Below the pieces are notes generated by a model, which did not search any database, was not told the origin of the DNA, and saw nothing but the letters and a program-made list of their open reading frames with translations. Below, in pieces: positions 58,720 to 64,000 of a stretch of 64,000 nucleotides of DNA. A program made the translations under genes and the position numbers. The first letter of the stretch is position 1. Each line of letters opens with the position of its first letter. Origin of the DNA: Acidobacteria bacterium RIFCSPLOWO2_12_FULL_68_19 (lineage in GTDB: Bacteria > Acidobacteriota > Vicinamibacteria > Vicinamibacterales > UBA2999); contig MELF01000033.1 in the NCBI GenBank assembly GCA_001767525.1, forward strand, positions 15,641 through 79,640. The letters are read 5' to 3'.

Positions 58720-58862
58720 ACAGTCGCTTCGCAACGGAACAGTGAAGCAAATTTACGCCGCGCCGATGAAAATCTTCGCAGCGTAGTGAGCCAAACGAAC
58801 TACGTTCTTGAGCTGAACTGCTTATTCTCGGCCAAATCGCAACCATCGCGACGCCGTCCCCT

Positions 58863-58877
58863 CGGCACTGTGTTTGC
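58863..58877 (+). promoter_or_regulatory. Sigma-54 (-24/-12) promoter of the cytochrome c4/oxidase operon
   Basis: CGGCACTGTGTTTGC followed by T matches TGGCAC-N5-TTGCT with one change at the first base; GG and GC are ten bases apart. Transcription would start near 58889, 80 bases before the cytochrome gene. It is in the 249-base gap after nirDL, which has no other gene. Confidence 0.78.
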
Positions 58878-58968
58878 TCAACGGGCACCCGATCGTTACC
58901 GACCGCATGAATTTCACCGCACGACAACTTCACGCTGGTAAGCGAACGCCGTTACCGGAGGTGCGAGT

Positions 58969-59640
58969 ATGATCCGCTGCTATTCGATCTCGGTGTTGGC
59001 GGGCTGCTGTGTGGTTGCCGCACTCGCAACCGCAGGATGTAACCACGTCAGTGCGCAGGCCAGTGACCCGGCACGCGAGCAGGTCAGCCTCACAGGTTCA
59101 GAGCTGTACGGCGCGTGCGCCGCGTGCCACGGCGCGTCGGGCGAGGGCAACGCGGCGGTCCGCGCACCGCGAATCGGCGGCCTGCCAAGCTGGTACATCG
59201 CGTCGGAGCTGCAGCGGTTCCAGCACAACCTGCGGGGCAAACACCCCGACGATGCCGACGGGCTGCGGATGCGCGCGATGGCGCGACAGCTCTTCTCCGA
59301 CGCCGAAGTGGCAGCCGTGGCGGAGTACGTGTCGCAGCTCGTGCCTGTCAGCACCGCGGCGTCGCTGACAGCGGGCGACATGGCGTCTGGAGAGGCCCTC
59401 TACGCGGAGTGCGCCTCGTGCCATGGAGCCCGTGGCGAAGGCGACGAACAGCTCCGGACGCCGCCGCTCGCGGGCCGTGACGATTGGTATATCGACAAGC
59501 AGATTCGGAAGTTCCGGGCCGGAGTCAGGGGCACCGCTGCCGGTGACGAGCTCGGCCGGCAGATGCAGGCCGTGGCCGCGACGATCGACGCGGACTCGAT
59601 CCAGCACGTGAGCGCCTACCTGCACACGCTTTCGCGTTGA
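58969..59640 (+). CDS. Diheme cytochrome c4-like lipoprotein
   Basis: The 223-residue protein has a signal peptide with a lipobox (ALATAGC). It has two similar cytochrome c domains with heme sites C50-H54 ('GACAACHGASGEG') and C148-H152 ('ECASCHGARGEG'), each followed by 'PxxGxxxWYI...L..F..G.RG' and 'MRAMARQLFSDAEVAAVAEYVSQL'-type ending with Met ligands. Cytochrome c4 proteins deliver electrons to terminal oxidases or reductases; here it is first in the oxidase operon and is the likely donor to its CuA subunit, and perhaps to NirS. Confidence 0.92.
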   Translation: MIRCYSISVLAGCCVVAALATAGCNHVSAQASDPAREQVSLTGSELYGACAACHGASGEGNAAVRAPRIGGLPSWYIASELQRFQHNLRGKHPDDADGLRMRAMARQLFSDAEVAAVAEYVSQLVPVSTAASLTAGDMASGEALYAECASCHGARGEGDEQLRTPPLAGRDDWYIDKQIRKFRAGVRGTAAGDELGRQMQAVAATIDADSIQHVSAYLHTLSR

Positions 59641-59659
59641 GCGGGATCGGGAGCGCGAC

Positions 59660-59767
59660 ATGACCCATGGCAACGCCGATTCAGACGCCATCGCCAGGAC
59701 GATCTTCGTGATGACCATCGCAGGCGCCATCGTCTTCGCGGCGGCGGCATTCTACTTCATCCGGTGA
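59660..59767 (+). CDS. 35-residue membrane peptide of the oxidase operon
   Basis: A short ORF between cytochrome c4 and subunit II. It has a 13-residue polar start (MTHGNADSDAIAR) and one hydrophobic helix (TIFVMTIAGAIVFAAAAFYFIR). Such tiny helices accompany heme-copper oxidases as accessory subunits (similar to CcoQ/CcoH or subunit IV-like peptides). Its stop is 12 bases before subunit II. Confidence 0.65.
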   Translation: MTHGNADSDAIARTIFVMTIAGAIVFAAAAFYFIR

Positions 59768-59779
59768 GGAGACGCGAAC

Positions 59780-60538
59780 ATGATCTCCTGGTTGCTGCCG
59801 CAGGCCTCCTCGTTCGCATCCACGGTCGACGGTCTCGTGCTGCTCATTTCCGTGATCGTCGGCGTCTGGTTCATCCTCGCAGAGGCTGTCCTGTTCGGAC
59901 TGATTGTCAAGTTCCAGGCGCGCGACGGCGTCCGCGGACGGTATGTGTCCGGCGAGGAGAAGACCGAGAAGCGCTGGGTGTCGTACCCGCACTACGCCGT
60001 GATTGTCTTCGACATCATCATCATCGCGGCGGCGCTCCGCGTCTGGAACGACGTGAAGGTCGTCGCCCCTCCGAGCGAAGAGCAGGTCCGAATCGTCGCT
60101 CAGCAGTGGTCGTGGACCTTCGTGCACGCCGGCCTCGACGGCAGGCTCGACACGGCGGACGACATCCGGACCGTCGATGACATGTACGTCCGGCGCGGCC
60201 GTGTCTACACCTTCGAGCTGCACTCGCGCGACGTCGTCCACAGCTTTTCGGTGCCGGCGTTCCGGTTGAAGCAGGACGCCGTTCCGGGCCGCATCATCCG
60301 CGGCTGGTTCAGGCCGACCCTGGAAGGGACGTTCGATATTCAATGTGCCGAGATGTGCGGCCTGGGCCACGGGCTGATGCCGGGACGTGTCCACATCGGC
60401 TCGCCGACGCAACACGAGGAGTGGATGCGCGGACTCACGAACCCCGGGGCCACGGCCCGCACGGTCACCCCTGCGACTCCGGTGACCCGCGTCGCGGCGA
60501 ACGATCCGGCGTACGCGCATCCAGGAGAGACGCGATGA
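59780..60538 (+). CDS. Heme-copper oxidase subunit II (CuA-containing)
   Basis: The 252-residue protein has two membrane helices (~17-40 and ~73-93). Its periplasmic cupredoxin domain has the full CuA site: His154 in 'VVHSF' and C189-x3-C193-x3-H197-x2-M200 in 'CAEMCGLGHGLM'. The conserved aromatic 'QQWSWTF' that accepts electrons from cytochrome c is present. There is no fused cytochrome c domain, consistent with the separate c4 gene. ATGA overlap with subunit I. Confidence 0.93.
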   Translation: MISWLLPQASSFASTVDGLVLLISVIVGVWFILAEAVLFGLIVKFQARDGVRGRYVSGEEKTEKRWVSYPHYAVIVFDIIIIAAALRVWNDVKVVAPPSEEQVRIVAQQWSWTFVHAGLDGRLDTADDIRTVDDMYVRRGRVYTFELHSRDVVHSFSVPAFRLKQDAVPGRIIRGWFRPTLEGTFDIQCAEMCGLGHGLMPGRVHIGSPTQHEEWMRGLTNPGATARTVTPATPVTRVAANDPAYAHPGETR

Positions 60539-62265
60539 GCGCGCACGACGCGGGCCGCGATCCCGGATTCGTCGAAAAGTACCTGTACTCCACCGACCAC
60601 AAGACCATCGGGCTCCAGTACATGCTCACGGGCATGGCGATGGCGCTCATCGGCGCGTTCACCGTCTACGTGTTCCGCATGCAGGCCGCGTATCCCGGAT
60701 CCAGCGTGCCGCTGTTCGGCCGCGTCGCCGCGGCCGACTACAACTATCTCGTCACGATGCACGGGACCATCATGATCTTCTGGGTCGCGATGCCGGTGCT
60801 CATCGGCGGGTTCGGGAACTACCTGATTCCGCTGATGCTCGGCTGCGACGACATGGTGTTCCCGAGGGTCAATCGGCTCTCGTACCAGATCTTCCTCCTC
60901 AGCTCCGTTGTGCTCGTCGCCTCGTTCTTCGTGCCGGGAGGGCCGTTCGGCGGCGCGTGGACGGCATATCCTCCGCTCTCGGCCAACAGCGCCTACAGCC
61001 TGACGCCCTACGGTTCCACGCTGTGGCTCCTGGCGGTGGCCCTGGAGTTCGTTGCGTTCCTCCTGGGGGGAATCAACTTCATCACGACGACGATGAACTC
61101 GCGCGCGCCGGGTATGAAGATGTTCGACATTCCGATCGTCGTCTGGATGATCGTGCTGGCGAGCGTCCTCTTCATGGGTTCGGTCGGCCCGCTCGTCGCC
61201 GGCGCCGTCATGCTGCTCCTCGACCAGGTGGTCGGCACGGGGTTCTACGACCCGTCGCGCGGTGGCGATCCGGTGCTCTGGCAACACCTCTTCTGGTTCT
61301 TCGGCCATCCCGAGGTCTACGTCCTCCTGCTGCCGGCCATGGGCATCGTCGCCGAAGTGATGACGGTGTTCGCCAGGAAGAAGCTCTTCGCCTACCGGAC
61401 GATCGTCTATTCGGCGGTCGGCACCGGCATCATCAGCTTCTTCGTCTGGGCGCACCATCAGTTCGTCGCCGGGATCGATCCGCGGATGGCGAGCCTCTTC
61501 AGCGTGACCACGCTCATCATCTCGATTCCCGTCGCCGAGATGTTCTTCGTCTACATCGCCACGCTGTACGGCGGCTCGATCCGGCTCACCACCCCGATGC
61601 TGTGGGCGCTGGCGTTCGTCGCCGAGTTCCTGCTCGGCGGCGTGACGGGCATCTTCCTCGGCTCGGCGGGGTCGGACATCTACTTCCACGACACGTACTT
61701 CATCGTCGCGCACTTCCACTATACGTTCTTCCCCATCGCGTTCATCGCAGCGTTCGCGGGCATCACCTTCTGGTTCCCGAAGATGTTCGGACGCATGATG
61801 GACGAGACGCTCGGCAAGGTGCACTTCTGGGGCACCATCATCACCTTCAACGTCTGTTTCCTCCCGCTCTTCGTGACCGGGACGGCCGGCGATCACCGGC
61901 GGGTCTTCGACTACTCGGGGTTTGCGGAGCTGGCGACGCCGCAGATGCAGAACCTGCGGATCCTGGCTACCTGGGCGCTGCTGGCGATGCTGGCCTTCCA
62001 GGTCGTGTTCCTCGTGAACTTCGTTTACAGCCTCTTCAAGGGCGAGGCGGCCGAGGCGAATCCTTGGAAGGCAAACACGCTGGAGTGGCTCGCTTCGTCG
62101 CCGCCGCCCCACGGCAACTTCGAGACGATGCCGGTCGTCTACCGCGGCCCGTACGAATACAGCGTGCCGAGCCGCGACGACGACTACTGGCCGCAGTACG
62201 AGCCGGGTGATACCGCCGATGACGGAGCGCCAAGCGGCCCCCGATCGGTCGAACAGGGCGCCTGA
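60535..62265 (+). CDS. Heme-copper oxidase subunit I lacking the canonical K-channel lysine
   Basis: The 576-residue protein has about twelve helices. The heme and CuB ligands are present: His76 ('TMHGT'), His258 ('FFGHPEVY', with Glu260 and the active-site Tyr262), His307-His308 ('WAHHQF'), His393 and His395 ('VAHFHYTFF'). D-channel residues are also kept ('GGFGNYLIPLMLGCDDMVFPRVNRLS'). However, the helix that normally reads P-T-G-I-K reads P-V-A-E-M here (332-336), so the K-channel lysine is replaced. Ordinary A-type O2 reductases keep this lysine. It may be a divergent low-oxygen oxidase or one of the non-canonical NO-reducing heme-copper enzymes; the nir context supports checking the second option. 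Confidence 0.9.
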   Translation: MSAHDAGRDPGFVEKYLYSTDHKTIGLQYMLTGMAMALIGAFTVYVFRMQAAYPGSSVPLFGRVAAADYNYLVTMHGTIMIFWVAMPVLIGGFGNYLIPLMLGCDDMVFPRVNRLSYQIFLLSSVVLVASFFVPGGPFGGAWTAYPPLSANSAYSLTPYGSTLWLLAVALEFVAFLLGGINFITTTMNSRAPGMKMFDIPIVVWMIVLASVLFMGSVGPLVAGAVMLLLDQVVGTGFYDPSRGGDPVLWQHLFWFFGHPEVYVLLLPAMGIVAEVMTVFARKKLFAYRTIVYSAVGTGIISFFVWAHHQFVAGIDPRMASLFSVTTLIISIPVAEMFFVYIATLYGGSIRLTTPMLWALAFVAEFLLGGVTGIFLGSAGSDIYFHDTYFIVAHFHYTFFPIAFIAAFAGITFWFPKMFGRMMDETLGKVHFWGTIITFNVCFLPLFVTGTAGDHRRVFDYSGFAELATPQMQNLRILATWALLAMLAFQVVFLVNFVYSLFKGEAAEANPWKANTLEWLASSPPPHGNFETMPVVYRGPYEYSVPSRDDDYWPQYEPGDTADDGAPSGPRSVEQGA

Positions 62266-62277
62266 GAGGAGCAGGAC

Positions 62278-62850
62278 GTGACGAGAACCGTGGCTGCGAC
62301 ACGAAACGTCACCGGAATCCCCACGGGCCGCCTGGGGGTCTGGTGGGTCCTCGCCTCCGAAACCGTCATCTTCGGCGGCCTGCTCGGCGCATACATCATG
62401 CACCGCGTCGGTCATCCCGAATGGGGGGACCAGGCGGTTCACACCAACGTCTGGGCCGGTGGGTTCAACACCTTGGTGCTGCTCTCCTCCAGCCTCTCCG
62501 CCGTCCTCGCACACCAGGCCGCCGAGCGCGGCAACGGCGCGCGGGCCGCGATCCTCCTGCGGCTGACGGCCGCCGGAGGCGCCACGTTCCTCCTCGTCAA
62601 GGCGTTCGAGTGGACGGCCGAGATCGGCAGCGGATTCACTATCGGATCGAATCTCTTCTGGTCGTTCTATTACACCGCGGCGGGCCTGCACGGGCTGCAC
62701 GTGCTCGCCGGCATGGTGATCATGCTGTTCGTGGCGGCGACGGCCGCGCGGAACGTGGAGCTGCACAGGGTCGAGAACGTCGGCATCTACTGGCATTTCG
62801 TCGATATCGTGTGGATCTTCCTCTTTCCGCTCCTCTACATCGCCAAGTGA
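62278..62850 (+). CDS. Heme-copper oxidase subunit III-like protein (NorE-like)
   Basis: The 190-residue protein starts at a GTG after GAGAGGAGCAGGAC. It has about five membrane helices and the COX III patterns 'GVWWVLASETVIFGGLLGAYIMHRVGHPEWG', 'NTLVLLSSSLSAVLAHQAAERGN', 'FYYTAAGLHGLHVLAGMVIMLFV' and 'WHFVDIVWIFLFPLLYI'. The short, five-helix form resembles the COX III relatives called NorE that accompany NO reductase genes. It is the first of two subunit III homologues in this operon. Confidence 0.88.
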   Translation: MTRTVAATRNVTGIPTGRLGVWWVLASETVIFGGLLGAYIMHRVGHPEWGDQAVHTNVWAGGFNTLVLLSSSLSAVLAHQAAERGNGARAAILLRLTAAGGATFLLVKAFEWTAEIGSGFTIGSNLFWSFYYTAAGLHGLHVLAGMVIMLFVAATAARNVELHRVENVGIYWHFVDIVWIFLFPLLYIAK

Positions 62851-62855
62851 GCGCC

Positions 62856-63203
62856 ATGACCGAACAGGTGCATCGGAACTACGTCCGAATCTGGGCCGTC
62901 CTCTGCGCCCTGCTCGGCGTGAGCATCCTGGGACCGATGATCGGCATCCGGATGCTCACGCTCATCACCGCCTTCGGGGTGGCGATCCTCAAGGCGTACC
63001 TCGTGGCCAAGCATTTCATGCACCTGGACATCGAGAAGCGATGGGTGGCGTACGTGCTCCTCGCGATGGTCGCCTTCATCGTGGTGATGTTCGCCGGCAT
63101 CGCACCCGACGTCATGAAGCACGACGGATTGCTCTGGGAGAACACGGCCGCCAAGGCGGCGGTCGAGCGCGGGAGGGACGCCGGTGCGGGCGGCAACCGG
63201 TAG
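62856..63203 (+). CDS. Cytochrome c oxidase subunit IV-like protein
   Basis: The 115-residue protein has about three hydrophobic helices in the prokaryotic COX IV arrangement ('YVRIWAVLCALLGVSIL', 'LITAFGVAILKAYLVAKHFMHLDIEKRWVAYVLLAMVAFIVVMF'). The 'KAYLVAKHFMHL' segment is typical of CtaF/CyoD/NorF-like small subunits. It starts five bases after the first subunit III gene and overlaps the second by 20 bases. Confidence 0.87.
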   Translation: MTEQVHRNYVRIWAVLCALLGVSILGPMIGIRMLTLITAFGVAILKAYLVAKHFMHLDIEKRWVAYVLLAMVAFIVVMFAGIAPDVMKHDGLLWENTAAKAAVERGRDAGAGGNR

Positions 63204-63798
63204 GCTGCCGGGGCCGATGGACGCCACAGCGCGTGCGCTGCCGGCGCCGCGCCGCGAGGTCGTGCCGACCAGCGTCCTCGGGATGCTGCTGTTGGTCGGC
63301 GCCGAGGTGATGTTCTTCGCCGGGCTGATCAGCGCGTTCACCATCACACAGGCGGGCGCCAGGCCGGGGACGTGGCGACTGCCGAGCGAGCCCGTGCTCC
63401 CGGCGGCGGCGACCGCGTTCAACACGACGGCGCTCCTGGCCAGCGGCCTGCTCCTCGTCCGGGCCGGCCGCCAGTACCGGCGCGAGCCGGCGTCGGCCAC
63501 CAATACGGTCCTGCTGGCATGGGTGCTCGGAGCCGTCTTCGTCGTGCTTCAGGGCCGGGAGTGGATCGGCTTGCTCGGCCAGGGCTTGACGATTCGATCG
63601 AGCACGCTGGGCTCGTTCTTCTATCTGATCGTCGGCGCCCACGGACTCCATGCCGCCGGCGCGCTCGTCGGTCTTGGCGTCGCATGGTGGCGCCTCCGCC
63701 AGGGGACGCTGTCGCCGGGCTTCCTCCTGGGCGCGCAGACGTTCTGGTACTTCGTCGTCGGCGTCTGGCCCGTCATCTACGGCCGCGTGTACTTCTAG
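63184..63798 (+). CDS. Second heme-copper oxidase subunit III homologue
   Basis: A GTG at 63184 is preceded by GGGAGGGACGCCG, a strong ribosome site lying inside the previous gene; ATG 63217 is an alternative. The 204-residue protein has 'SVLGMLLLVGAEVMFFAGLISAFTITQAG', 'AFNTTALLASGLLLV', 'GREWIGLLGQGLTIRSSTLGSFFYLIVGAHGLHAAGALVGL' and 'FWYFVVGVWPVIYGRVYF'. This is closer to CtaE-type subunit III than the 62278 gene. Two different subunit III homologues in one operon is unusual. Confidence 0.88.
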   Translation: MRAATGRLPGPMDATARALPAPRREVVPTSVLGMLLLVGAEVMFFAGLISAFTITQAGARPGTWRLPSEPVLPAAATAFNTTALLASGLLLVRAGRQYRREPASATNTVLLAWVLGAVFVVLQGREWIGLLGQGLTIRSSTLGSFFYLIVGAHGLHAAGALVGLGVAWWRLRQGTLSPGFLLGAQTFWYFVVGVWPVIYGRVYF

Positions 63799-63809
63799 AG
63801 GGAGCAGCG

Positions 63810-64000
63810 ATGCGCGTTGTTGTGGCTACCGCAATCCTTGGCCTGGCGCCCCGGGCGGCGCTTGCCTGTTCGGCGTGCGCGCTGGCGGGGATCTCGGACA
63901 ATGCGGCCGCGTACGTGAGCATGAGCCTGGTGCTCACGGCGCTTCCACTCGGCATGGTTCTCGGGGTCGCGACGTGGCTCTATCGCAATATCAGACGGGC
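63810..64000 (+). CDS. Small membrane/secreted protein, 3' end outside window
   Basis: The frame starts at ATG 63810 after GAGGGAGCAGCG, 12 bases past the second subunit III gene, and is open to the window edge (63 codons). It has a signal-like start (VVVATAILGLAPRAALA), two Cys (ACSACALAG) right after the predicted cleavage site, and a further hydrophobic helix (MSLVLTALPLGMVLGVATWLY). The CxxC could bind a metal or be redox-active, as in copper-insertion or assembly proteins, but the family is not recognised. Confidence 0.7.
   Translation, partial: MRVVVATAILGLAPRAALACSACALAGISDNAAAYVSMSLVLTALPLGMVLGVATWLYRNIRR

Noticed and set aside
1-64000. tRNA, rRNA, riboswitch, CRISPR array and intact transposase genes
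   Set aside because: I looked for cloverleaf-like stretches, regularly spaced repeats, long conserved rRNA words and transposase motifs on both strands and found none.

Overview
This 64 kb window is very GC-rich DNA from a bacterium, most likely an environmental Acidobacteriota of the Vicinamibacteria type. That placement is an inference. It rests on the DUF6152-type secreted proteins, an expanded family of secreted proteins sharing a 'GRWxGDTLVV...TRPW' core, and many MoCo hydroxylase, UbiD, TRAP/TTT transporter and Tat-exported genes. No rRNA, tRNA, CRISPR array, phage or intact insertion sequence is visible. Long ORFs on the opposite strand of real genes are GC-driven shadows and were left out.

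1-37.5 kb is catabolic and transport territory. It holds an exported amidohydrolase, an MFS carrier, a TAXI-TRAP transporter, and a coxG-M-L-S type MoCo hydroxylase operon (7.9-12.2 kb). A minus-strand operon runs solute-binding protein, creatininase, fumarate-reductase-like flavoprotein, short [2Fe-2S] protein, UbiD (18.6-13.2 kb). A Tat-exported ThDP enzyme is paired with a small cytochrome c (19.7-22.0 kb). A second minus-strand operon runs TctC, UbiD, TctAB, CoxS, CoxL, CoxM, CoxG (32.0-22.7 kb). Together these suggest uptake of organic, probably aromatic or heterocyclic, acids followed by hydroxylation and prFMN-dependent (de)carboxylation. Broken genes lie among them: an orphan VapC with an antitoxin remnant and an internally deleted amidohydrolase.

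37.9-46.3 kb is a minus-strand block of secreted proteins. It has one DUF6152 protein, two small exported proteins and seven members of the paralogous family; four of these form a B-A-B-A arrangement that looks like a tandem duplication of a gene pair. An eighth member is cut by the left edge of the window.

46.6-53.0 kb is a regulatory island: a lone domain resembling the glutamyl-tRNA reductase C-terminus, a Cys-rich PAS-LuxR regulator, small membrane peptides, a GIY-YIG-like protein, a single-domain response regulator, a MITE-like element, and a membrane histidine kinase overlapping an NtrC-class sigma-54 activator.

53.1-64 kb is the most interesting part. The activator is followed by a cd1 nitrite reductase gene (nirS, with an extra cytochrome c domain), nirJ, nirF and a fused nirDL for heme d1, then a diheme c4-type cytochrome and a heme-copper oxidase operon. 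Both transcription units are preceded by well-matched -24/-12 sigma-54 promoters. Subunit I of the oxidase keeps the metal ligands and active-site Tyr but lacks the canonical K-channel lysine, and it is accompanied by COX III and COX IV homologues reminiscent of NorE/NorF. The simplest reading is a sigma-54-controlled nitrite respiration module in which the heme-copper enzyme is either a low-oxygen oxidase or a non-canonical NO reductase.

Several families of short dispersed repeats (perfect GGGGTCAGACCCC hairpins, PERVEG-type palindromes, short-period degenerate repeats) sit at gene junctions and even inside reading frames.
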